Below are positions 35,785 through 46,435 of a DNA stretch of 64,000 nucleotides, in pieces. The position numbers and the translations under genes are program-made. The first letter of the stretch is position 1; every line of letters begins with the position of its first letter. The notes beneath the pieces were generated by a model, which was not told where the DNA came from, ran no database searches, and was given only the letters and a program-made list of their open reading frames with translations. The stretch comes from Verpa conica (taxonomy: Eukaryota > Ascomycota > Pezizomycetes > Pezizales > Morchellaceae), in NCBI GenBank assembly GCA_033030425.1, contig JAUFSD010000005.1, positions 806,001 through 870,000 on the forward strand, written 5' to 3'.

Positions 35785-37470
35785 ATGGCTTCCCATGCTG
35801 TCCCAATAGGGGAGCGCATACTCCCATACACCCACGTCCTCATCCGTCTTCCATCTGGCGCTCCCCGCGTCATCAAGATCATACCAGATACCACCATCTC
35901 CCTCGGCAAGTTTGGGTCATTCCCGGCGAATGCTCTGATTCACAGGCCCTATAACCTCACATTCGATATTCTTGATGCACCAACGACAGGACTGCGCGTT
36001 GTGAGCGCGGCAGAGGTGACGAGAGATATTCTTGGTGGGGATGCGGAGGCAGAGCAGGAAGCTGGTGGGCACTACGAACTGGAGTACGAAGATGGGGAAG
36101 GGGAGGGTGTCATGAGGACAAATAAGGATACTGTAGATGACCCATTGGCGCAGAAGATGAGCTGGGTAGAAATCGAGGAATTGAAGAAGCAGGGTACTGG
36201 GTCGGGAAGAGTACCTCCATCTCTCTGCGATATTCACATCTACAGTGCACATCTAAATTAACATCCACTTTAGGACCTGGTGCAAAAACTCTTATCATCT
36301 CACTCGGCGTTACACCAGAAAACTCCCTTCGCTCTCCAAAAATATACCCTCCGAAAAACTAAAAAATTCCTGCGCCGGTTCACGGCACTCCCACTGAACG
36401 TCCAATCGCTAACAAATTACCTCCTCGAAGTCAAAGAGCCTGTCAAGATCCTCGATCTGCGGGATGAGACTCTGGGACTCATGCTCTCACTCGCCAATGT
36501 GCGATGGGGAGGTCGATGGCTTGTGGTTGACGAAACCGGCGGACTCCTTGTCGCGGCCGTAGCAGAGCGACTCGGCCTACTAGAGTATGCACCAGACGGA
36601 GAAGACATAATCGACGAAGACGCCCTCCCCCCCCCACCACCACTAGAAGACAAAAAAGACGACGCCCAACCTAAACGGAAACGACATGAAGTACCCACCC
36701 CACCCACCAGAAACACAATCACATTAATCCACCCTAACGAGCAACCGAACCTATCACTTTTAAAATACTTCAACTACGACACCAACAACCCCACTCCATC
36801 ACACCCACTCCACACCCACGTCCGCACCCTTAATTGGCTACAGCTCGTGGCGCCAGAATCGGATACAACGCTGCAGAAACCTGAAGAGATCCCCGCAGAT
36901 GTGCTGCAGGGAATGAAGGGTGGTAAGCGCGCTGCCTACTGGCGCAAAATGCGACGGTGGGAACGCATGACCCACATAGTCGCCGACACGCACAAAGGCA
37001 ATTTCGACGGGCTGCTCGTGGCGGGGTTCATGGAGCTAAAGGGGGTAATGCGATATGCAGTACCGCTACTAAAGGGTTCCGCGCAGGTGGTTGTCTACTC
37101 GTCCAACCGGGAAGCCGTGGCCGAGGTTGCAGATTTGTATAGCAGTGCTAGAAAAGCAGAGTGGATAGCGCGGTCCGAGTGTGCTGGAGGGGTGGTGGAG
37201 GAGGACGGAGAGGAGGCGGATCCGACACTACTGTTGGCGCCGACGGTGCATGAGACGAGGGCGAGACGGTATCAGGTATTGCCGGGGAGGACACATCCGG
37301 TTATGACAAGTAAGGGGGGCGGAGAGGGATGTGTGTTGAGCGGGACTAGGGTACTGCCGGTAGAGGGAAAAGTCGAGGCAAGAGGGGTGTTTAGAGGGAC
37401 GAAGAAGAGGAAGGAAGAGGATGGGGATGGGGGTATGAGTCCATTGAAAAAAATGAAGGGAGAACGGTAG
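35785..37470 (+). CDS. TRM6: tRNA m1A58 methyltransferase non-catalytic subunit TRM6 (GCD10)
   Basis: Exons 35785-36210 and 36274-37470 encode about 540 residues; the 63-base intron ends TTTAG and keeps phase 0. The protein is the RNA-binding partner of the catalytic subunit TRM61, and the nuclear pair makes 1-methyladenosine at position 58 of tRNAs. Family signs are the N-terminal barrel region, MSWVEIEELKKQG, the block HSALHQKTPFALQKYTLRKT with KKFLRRFTALPL right after the intron, VKILDLRDETLGLMLSLANV, and the later FDGLLVAGFMELKGVMRYAV. The last 60 residues are basic and Gly-rich. TRM61 is not in this window. The length fits the family, which is often 450-560 residues in fungi. Confidence 0.95.
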
Positions 37471-39900
37471 TGGGGCGAATGGTGAATTTGGAGACCTGAG
37501 ATTGGATAGGTACATCATATTCTGCCCATATAGTGGGGTTCTTTTTGGCGAAACGGATTGTAGAATAATGTCCATAAAAAAAAGAATTCATGCCATCACC
37601 ATCTGTCTCAGAGTCTGATAGCCATTGCAGCCGTTCCATGTGATCCCCATTTGACAAGTATGATGTCTTCATAATAAGCTAGAGAAGTCCTATCAATTGT
37701 GAGTTGCTGGATAAATACAGAACATGTAGCCACATTCCTCTCTCATCATCACAATTCACAAAATAGACATCTCGACGTGAAATGTTCTGTTACAGATAGC
37801 GTCGGCGAAAGACTTTTCTCTTGAATCATCCCATGTTCCATCAGTTATACTAGCTTAAAAAAGTGAGCATCCCTTGAGCATATCCCAGTGCATATAATCC
37901 AAACAGCAAAGAATATCTCTCCACCGGGGACGACACTTGTACTTTAGGGCGAAACTTGATGGCCGTTGATAACATCTCACATGTTTGCAACTGTACAGCG
38001 CAAAAAAAAATTCTTCGGGGCTCTCTACCAGTCAGATTTTTTTAAAAACTGTATGTAGCTGTCGGTGGAGAGATTAGTGGTATGTGCTATCATTACCTAA
38101 CTGGAGATGGCTGGTTCCGTAGCCCCAGGCAGTCGGATAAATACGGTTACATATGTACATCTGATGGGGGGAATAGGGAGATCCACGAGGCACATGCGTA
38201 ACGGTACGATAAAGTTTTGTTAAGGGGGGATGAGGATACATGTATTTTTTTTTCCCTCTCTAGGAATAGGTATCTAGCTGGTCCTACTCTAGATAGATAT
38301 CCGGGGGGGGGGGCTTGTTATTGTATGTAGTACATAGTATCTACCGCATAAGCTCACTACAGGAGAGGTAAGATTTATTTTTCCACTTTTCCTCCTCGTG
38401 TGGGTTTGCCTACCCTGGATTGTTATGATTCGGTATTAAAAAATTGATGTCTTGCACTACACCGTTCTAGATAATTCGTGCGTCCAAAGCGGACCGAATC
38501 ACGATTACGGATTTACGGATTAACCAAGAATTCTCCGGGGGGACAAGGATCGAGTCGAGGCTCCGAGGCCAGGCAGCAGCAGGCAGGCAGCTATTTCGGT
38601 TTCACCCCGATCTTCGGCTGCCTGCACGTATGCAGCCGCTCCTGGTCTCGTTGGCTGTGTCGGTAGGCGAGAGACTCGTGGTTCCTGACAACACGTTCCG
38701 CTTAGCTATCCGCGCGCTGGGTGGCTAGACTGTTCCAGGATATACGAAGGGGAGGGGAACGCGAGAGGGGAGCAGGCTTATGTGGTAGGTACTCCTGTTG
38801 GCCACGATGCGTATGTACATTTGCGTGTCCGTTTTTCCGTGGATGGGGCTTACGTCTAGGGGGTGTCGATTGTGAAGCGATTCCGTGATCAATGACGACC
38901 GGGAAGCTGCGGGTTGCCTGCGAATGTAATTCCTTTCGGTCAATCCAGAGCAGGAAATACGGGGCATCGTGCATTCGCCGTTCGCCCAGAGACAGGATAT
39001 GTCGGCAGAGTGTAGAGTAGAGTACGGTATATACGGGGGGGATCCTGTGAGTGTGAATCCTGTGCGCGGATTCTTTGCGAGTCTACATACCCGAATATTT
39101 CCATTCTGAGAAAGGAGCAGAGGAGAGAGGAGAGGAGAAGAGATAGACGGGAAGGGGAAATGGTCTACAGTATTCTATTCTACCCTTAATTCCTATTGTA
39201 GAATAACTGGATGAACCACAGAGTACATATCCACACCATAATTGTAACGCTGCTGTTCTCGTGTTTCGAATTGGCCTGCAACCACACCCCCCATCTATCG
39301 TCCCAATTACTTTATCCTACCTATCGATCTCTCTCTTCTAATTACCCAGTCGATTAATTATCCTTCTTTTCGTCACTGCGCTGCTGACTATAACACCCAT
39401 TTATTAACCTATCACTACACAGCCCTCCTTTCTAGCCCTCTAGCTTTGGCATTGACGTGGACGGATTTATTGGGAGTTGGCACTTACTACATATGTCGAT
39501 ATCTATAGGATGCTTGTGGGGTACCTAAGATGGGTGGAAGGTGAGAATGTGAGAACTCTGCAGCTGTCCCACGACCCCCTCCTCCCGCCGCTCCCCCCAA
39601 AGAAGTAAGGTGGTATATATGAACAGCAAAGCCGTAACGGTCTTTTATTTATTTTTTGAAAAACCGTTCTGTTCTTTTTTAAAGCTAGAGTTTTCTTTGC
39701 TACCCGTTACATCTCTTCTCGCTGGACGGTAAGGATATATGCAAAGGCTCTTGTTTCGAGTCTCATGATTCTCGAGTTCTGTATTGTACTCGCTGTATTA
39801 GTTTCTTGCACCACCGAGAGTCTACGGTCACCGGTTATCACCCGAGGACGACGACGACTTCAGCTACAGCCCCAACCACATCCACAACTACTCACTAATT
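37471..39900. other. Intergenic region before the deaminase gene
   Basis: No supported gene. At 38470-38980 the DNA is less TA-rich and has frames on both strands without motifs. It contains a hairpin GCAGGCAGC / GCTGCCTGC near 38585-38628. A GA-rich tract lies at about 39113-39160. From 39600 on, T-rich and CA-rich DNA marks the promoter and leader of the deaminase gene. Confidence 0.5.
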
Positions 39901-42900
39901 ATGTCGGTCCGACGGCGCAGCAGAGCTTCATCCCGGCCTTCAATCGTCGAAATAGAGGTCCCCGTGGACCCAAATACCTTCACCTGGCCTGAACGGTCAA
40001 GGAAGAAGTTTGTACAGCTAGTTGCCTTGCAATGCTTGGTGACCCCAGCTCCTATCACGAATGAATACCCAATTGCCCTGGAATCCCTCGACAGAGGTGT
40101 AAAGCGAAAGTTGCCACAAAAGACTGAGCGAGAGATTGCAGACCACTTTGCATTCCTCGCCGCGGGGGATGGATCTGGTGCGGCTTGTTGTATTGAGGAG
40201 GGAGAGGGCTCCCTGAGGTTTAGGTTGGCAATGAATGAAGGTGTCCCGGTACCGGTGCTGGAGGGATTGAAGGCTGTGTTGAGGGAGGTTAGGAAGGTTG
40301 CGACTGGCGGTAGGGCTCTCCTTACCTTACCCTTCGTTTGGCCGTATCCAGTTATAGATATTCTGGAGGCCTATGAGTTAGAAGAAATTCCGATATTAAC
40401 GGCTTGAAGACCAGATCGAGTCCGAGATCAAGGCAGCTGTATGGGCGAACGTCCTGGATCTTGAGCGAACAAAGGTCCACGCAGACCTAATCGAGAGATT
40501 TTCAAGGGCACCAAGGCCTTTATCAGAGCAGTTTGAGGATGCCCTAGGATACCGAGACAACGGCTCCAGTGACAAGCTTACAGATGAGGAGGCACGAATG
40601 GTATTACAGAAAATATTCGACCTATGCACAAGAGTGACCACTAGCGACAAAGACCGTTGCACAAGGGATCTTGACCGGTTATTGGATACATGCTACCGCT
40701 TCCGTGGCTCCAGGAGCTTCAAGAATTTCCTCAAGGCGGTCCACAGCCGACGGCAACTGGTCCAGATGATTGAGAAACTGGGACGATATAAGACGGCTAG
40801 CAACGCCCTTGTCATAGCCTCGAAGAAATTTCCTGACTTGTTTATTAATATTGATGTTGAAGCTGTTCCAACCCTTCCGGCCTTGGACGCGAAGGCGGCC
40901 GCCGGATTCAAGGGCATCTATATCGGCGATGTAGCCCAGGATCTTACTCATAATACAGAGACCATGTGCATGAGCCGACTCCGGACCATCACGGACCTGA
41001 GTAATGAGAAGCTTTCTATCAAGTACCAAGACCTCTGTCAGACCGCCCCCACTGCTCACGCTGAGATTCAACTTGTCAAGTTCTACGAAGAGAATCCGGA
41101 CATCGACCGCCCATCATTCATTGGGTGCAGCAAGAAGTCCTGCTTCCTTTGTGGTCTCTTTCTTCAGCTGCAACGCCGGTTTACCGTCTCCAAGGCTCAC
41201 CAGAATATCTATCATACATGGACCGTCCCCTCTATCCGATGTGCTTCTCCTGAGAACGCTGTCATGCTTGACTTTGTTGTCGACAAGATGTCAAGAATCA
41301 TCGAGGACTCGTGCAAGAAGATGCTGTGGGAAAAACCGGACGATAGCAACCTCCACAAGTCCTTGATTGCGTCTCCCCCCATGTCACCTGGCTTCCCTAC
41401 ACCTCGCTCACCACTCTCTCCCGTCTCACCTGGCTTTTCACGACCTGGAACCGCGGCATCCGGTATCTACACAAACCTCCAGAACATCCGTGCAGCTGTA
41501 AAGCAGTTGCCACTACCTCATGTGTCTTCTAAGATTACAGATTCCTCTGGCGATAGCACCACTCCTGAGCCAAGTTCTCCGAATCTCTCTGCAACGTCTA
41601 GCTGTACCTCGGTCAGTGACAACTCATCTCCAGTAGACTCTAGAGCTGCCAAGAGACAGCAACTACGTCAGAAGCAAGCTGTCGAGGCCTCAGCTACTGT
41701 TGAGCGCATGCCGACGATCATGGCAGCCGATGCTCCCCCTCTTCCTCAGAGATCTGCCTCTAGGCAGGCCAAGGAATCTCCTGTTCGCCCCGGCTCTGCG
41801 AGATCAGTCCGCAAGCGGGGAAGTCCAGTTGAGGTACCAAAAGCCCAGCCGACTATTACCAATGAGCCTGTATCCTCTTTCACACGCTCTCAGTCAGTAA
41901 GAGTCTCACGGAGGACGGCACCGTCACCAACACCAAAGGCACCTGCAAGATCTGCATCTGTTGCAAGGAAGACGATGGCTACACCAGAGATTCCACCGAG
42001 AGGTGGACGTGTCCGTTCTTCTTCCGTCATGGGAACAACGAGAAAAGTCGGAGCTGCATCCGACGCCGAGTCTGTGAGCCCGAACACAGTATCACATCCG
42101 TTTGGCCCCCTACGCAGGGCGAACACAGCCCCGACAGAAACAACCAAGAGTGCCATTCCGGTTCCCAGGTCTGTCTCAAGGTCAAACAGGAAAGCCACTC
42201 CAACATCTCCCCCACGCTCCCCCTCCGTCGGCAGACCTGTCCAAATTAAATCTTCCCACCGGAAGACAGAACGACCTCCTTCCCCGGGTCACATTACCAA
42301 TTCTCTTCGCCACGGGTCACCGATCAGTGTCGCACGTTTCGAGACCGCAATGGCCATGGCAGTGACCTCCGTCACGGGTTCCCCAACAATGGTTGAGCTT
42401 CCTGCTTTCAAAGGAGCAGTTGATACTCCCTCTACCCGATCTGTCCAGAACACCCCGAAATCAACCGATAACGAAGTCCCAACTGGAAAAAAGGCGCACA
42501 AAAACACGAGTACTCCTGTCATCGAAAAGACAGTTGAGACCGTGTCTACCGCTGGGCTTGGACTCAAGAGGAGCAGTAGAGTGTCATTGAAGGATTCGTT
42601 TGTGTCCGCTACCAGTAACCAGGCCGTCTCTACTACCGAGGTTCACCCGCAGATCGATTCTATGACCGGCCAGGCTGAAGTAAGCCCGCTAGTCGATTCA
42701 TCGGAGGAATCAGCGATCCCGAAGCCAAAAAGAAGCCTATCAGAGCGACGAGGACGTCCTTTGAAACGTGTTGAGCCAGGTCCAACTGGTAAGCGTACTG
42801 CCAATGAAGAGCGTAAGCGTGCTGCCATTGACCGCGCCACCGCAGACGCCGCCGCAACCGTCCAAGAGAACGGTTTTGAGGCCCAACGCAAGCGTGGTAT

Positions 42901-43402
42901 GACCATCGCAGACGTCGTCCAACAGAGTGGATTCCAGGCACAAATCAACCGCGGCATGTCAGTCAAGCGTCGGCAGATTCCGGAACCAACAAACTTCCCA
43001 CACACGGTTCCAAAGAACTACTATAGTGATACAGAGATGTTGAAGACCAAGCTCCGTGGGGGAGCTCTGAGTACCATTTCCTCCGCGAGTAATAGGTCGA
43101 GGCTTCCACGGATGTCGAATCCGGCGGAAACAGAGTATACGCTTTATCTTGCTGGACCCGATCACGATGACAAGACACTAGGAGAGAAGATCTTTACTGG
43201 GAAATTGAGCGATGGGAATGCGGGAGGAGAATTGAAGCAGAGGGTTGGCTGTAGGTTGAGGACTGCATTGAGGCCTGCTGAGAAGGAGATTACAGGGATG
43301 AGGGTCAAAGAGGTTGCAAAGAGTCTTGAGGAGATGGTTTTGGATATTTTCTTTCCGGATGCGGTTTTGAGGTTGGAGGTTATGTGGGATAGACATTTCT
43401 GA
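39901..43402 (+). CDS. OTT_1508-like deaminase domain protein
   Basis: Exons 39901-40309 and 40410-43402 join in frame (split Asp codon) to about 1133 residues. The 100-base intron has a TTAAC branch site. Residues ~130-400 hold a helical region leading to a zinc deaminase core: H353-A-E355 (TAHAEIQLVKFYEE) and C381-x2-C384 (GCSKKSCFLCGLF). This HAE plus CxxC layout, with an aliphatic run before the cysteines, is that of the OTT_1508-like deaminases. These are fungal and bacterial-toxin-related members of the cytidine deaminase fold whose substrates are unknown. The signature metal ligands and the catalytic Glu are present, so it could be active. Residues ~430-930 are Ser/Pro/Arg-rich and disordered with many SP and TP sites. 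Two 19-residue copies of VQxxGFxAQxxRGM follow at 954 and 973. The last ~90 residues form an ordered C-terminal block of unknown type. Confidence 0.85.
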
Positions 43403-44208
43403 CTACATGAATGGCTTGATGGTATTGAAGCCTAATTATTTTTTGGTGGGAGAAGTAATTACATTCGTCTATACGAGACAAACCCTTCTCATTTGTTAAA
43501 ATCTCTTTTTCTTTGGTTAGAGGGCGTTTTTTATTATTATCCTTGGGTTAATTTTTTGCTTGGGTACATGACTACGACGCTATGATACGATTTGACGATG
43601 ATGTGTTTGTTTTATTATGGGGTTCTTTTTTTTTATACATGACTGTATACTTTAGTTTTGAATTGCGGGTCGATTTGAATCAAAATGCATGGGATTTCTA
43701 CTCAATTACTGGTTTGTTTATGTGTAGAAAGTGGAACACTTGGTGAGATGGGATAGGGTGCTGTAGATCATTTTGTGCACGGGCTTCTATGTTGGATTGG
43801 ATTTGTGGGAGGATCTTATGCTCGTATCCTGTGGGAGTAAATAGTGGCTCAACTAAATGGACGCCCACCGTATTCAAAGCAACCGCATAATCCCAAAAAG
43901 AAGGAATAAAGCTATGCGCTGTGCATATTTATCTCTCATGAGCTATCACTCGCCGTTGACACCCCTCATTTCGGGGATCACCTAATTTCCTCGCGTGACG
44001 CCTCAACTCTTGGGTGAAACAACTTGTCCCCCTCTCTCTCTGCCGCGAGAGGTCACTTCTGATATTGTAAGAAATTGCTCAGCCGCACGTGTTTAAAGTT
44101 TGAGGGTGAGGGGGGTAGGATATAAATCCAGGTACAGGAAGATTCAATTCGACCTCTTACCATCCACACCCCCTTTTTTATTTTTATTTTTACTAAACAC
44201 CACATACG
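43403..44208. other. Intergenic region with promoter of the secreted-protein gene
   Basis: T-rich 3' flank of the deaminase gene, then a mixed stretch with a CACGTG near 44086 and the TATA box at 44121. No gene is visible. Confidence 0.5.
44121..44126 (+). promoter_or_regulatory. TATA box of the secreted-protein gene
   Basis: TATAAA lies 88 bases before the start codon, a usual distance in filamentous fungi. A CACGTG E-box stands about 35 bases further upstream. Confidence 0.55.
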
Positions 44209-44667
44209 ATGAAGACGATTCAAGCTATTACAATCCTCGCCGCCGCGTTCGCATATGCCAGTACCGAAAGCGACGAGTGTATATCCACCGCGTGTCTCGA
44301 CTTCCGATCATTATCTGTGAGTTGTGGGTACAACATCGATACAGCATCTTCGAAAAAGAGCTATACGCAGGAGATGTGTATTTGTGGTGATTCGACGTAT
44401 TCGCGAGTCAGCAAAGAGTATGTCTACTACCACTACCATTACATTATATATACTACAGCTCGCTAACAATACGTTATATATAGATGTTTTACGTGCATTG
44501 CGCAGTACAATCTTCAGAACTATAATGAGACTCAGTGGGGAGACGACTGTTTTAATGCGTTTTCTCAACCGAAGCCGGCGCAGAGTGGTGCGAGTGCTGT
44601 GGGCGTGAGAGGGGGTTTTGGGTTTATGGTCGCGGCTGGTGTAGGGTTCTTGGTTATGACGGGGTAG
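44209..44667 (+). CDS. Small cysteine-rich secreted protein, probably GPI-anchored
   Basis: Exons 44209-44417 and 44484-44667 encode 130 residues; the 66-base intron starts GTATGT and holds a GCTAAC. Residues 1-18 (MKTIQAITILAAAFAYAS) are a signal peptide. The mature part has eight cysteines in the order CxxxxC, C, CxC, CxxC, C, and an N-glycosylation site NET. The end has a small-residue stretch (SGASAVG) followed by a hydrophobic tail FGFMVAAGVGFLVMTG, as expected of a GPI-anchor signal. It is thus likely a cell-surface or wall protein. The eight-cysteine count recalls CFEM proteins, but the CFEM spacing is not matched well enough to claim it. I do not recognise a named family. Confidence 0.82.
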
Positions 44668-46435
44668 CGACGGAATTGGGAGGGGGATGTGTGTCTCGTG
44701 ACTTGTTCGGTGGGGAGGTCTAGAGAGAGAAAGGGAAGGGGAAAAAAAAAGAATTATAGGGTGTGGGAAGATTGGTTGGTTGGTGATGTTGGAATGAGAC
44801 AAGGGTGGGATTGGTGTTGTATATATGGGGAGAGGGATTGGATTGGATTGTCTACTGTGAGGGTCATTAGGCATCACTCGGCTTTCTTCTGGAACCTCAC
44901 GTTTCTTGTGGTTGTGATTGTACTCGTATGTAATTCATGGATCATGGACGGCTTCTACTAAAGACATTGGATGTCTCTCTCGTGACTAGATGTAAGTCTA
45001 TTCTCCGGTACCAACAGTATGAGAGGGTGAGTGATACTCTACCTACAGTTCCCCTCCCCGCTCGCTCGGCGAATAACCTTAGTTGGTGAACAGGGCAGGG
45101 ATTAAATGTAACCACAGCAAAAGCTTCAAAGCCTAATCCTTATTCGTTGCTACGACCCCTGTTCACGGACCGGGGTAAATAACTGTTAAAGGCTTGCTTA
45201 TCGAGTATCCCGTAGGTCTAGATACTCTCTCTAACGTGTCAGGGTTGACACTACCTTAAAATGGCCGAAGTGAGCTTATTCTAGATAAGAGTTGTTGAGT
45301 ACCGCCACACAAGTGCTCCCTGCACCGACAAGACTTTCTTTTAGGACTGGTAGCTTTAGGGCTTGTTCCGTTACACATAGGAGACTACCCTAAATGGAAC
45401 ATTTTACCTTGAAAGTTGTTCCATTTAGGGAAGCTTCCTGTATAGAATAAACCGAGAATTATACAGGTCTTGGGAGTCAAAGACGGGTAATAGTAGGCAT
45501 TCAGTATATAGTATGCTTGAGACTAGGGCTTCTCCTTATAGTCTTATAACTAAAGTCTGCTACAACTTGGATACCGGTATGGCTCTGTAGTAAATATTGT
45601 TTGGCATCTTTGAATAAGGTATATATAGGCTCGGGCCAATTAATTATTGTCTTGTATTGGCATCAGTTAACCGTCTAATCTAATCTTAATTGTATGGTAG
45701 AACAACACTATGACCAGGTCAGTGCCCAGAGACCCTGGCCATATTTAAATCTTATCTTATCTTATCTCTAATCGCTCGCGGGATGACGAAAGGTGGCAGT
45801 GTCCATCACAACTCGCCCCTGTGGGACGCTTCTACGCAAACCGGTTTCCTATTCACATCCAAGGTGCTGTTCTAGAAGCGTGCAAGCCACTGACATCTTT
45901 GCTGGTGGCCAGGGACAAGATACATGTATGTGTATATAGTTATACATGCCTGCTCATACTCTAAAGTCGCACAGAATACATAAGGGTCCTCTGACATGGA
46001 CTGAACCCTTTCCACTCTGTACCATCACGGACTTCCGAGCGGTCAAGTGATATCCCATCTACCCCAGGCAAACATCGCCATCAGCAAGGCTTCACTTCAA
46101 TTGAGGTGTGGTGTGAATAAAAAGAGTGTCATCTTCTCACCTTCAACCACCCCTTCCCTCTCCAATACACTGAAGGAGTCAGCAACGACAACGTAGGCCA
46201 TCGCTGACTTCCCCCGTTTAATCTCCCCTCATCAAGCAAAGAAGATAAGATAACCTCATACAAACTAATCCCCCAACATCATCTCCCATCTGAGAGACCC
46301 TGGCCTCAGCAGCCGCGTCATCTCACACCTACCCCACGTCAACGTCACCCAGACGCGCGTTTGCGCGTTCTCGCATCCCTCATCCCCCTACTCACCGTAC
46401 CTTAACCTCACGACACTTCAATCCCCTCACTAACA
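44668..46435. other. Intergenic region with small hairpins
   Basis: No gene is supported. The middle part (45.0-45.8 kb) is TA-rich with two hairpins, GTGAACAGGG (45086-45095) with CCCTGTTCAC (45157-45166), and the perfect pair at 45388-45430. From about 46.1 kb the CT/CA-rich promoter and leader of the MINDY gene begins. Confidence 0.5.
45388..45430. repeat. Perfect 13-base inverted repeat
   Basis: CCCTAAATGGAAC (45388-45400) and GTTCCATTTAGGG (45418-45430) are exact inverted copies around a 17-base loop. It may be the core of a very small element or a hairpin terminator; no target duplication was seen. Confidence 0.6.

Noticed and set aside
38580..38630. GC-rich hairpin upstream of the deaminase gene
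   Set aside because: Nine-base arms in CAG/GGC-rich DNA can arise by chance, and no flanking duplication or terminator context is seen.
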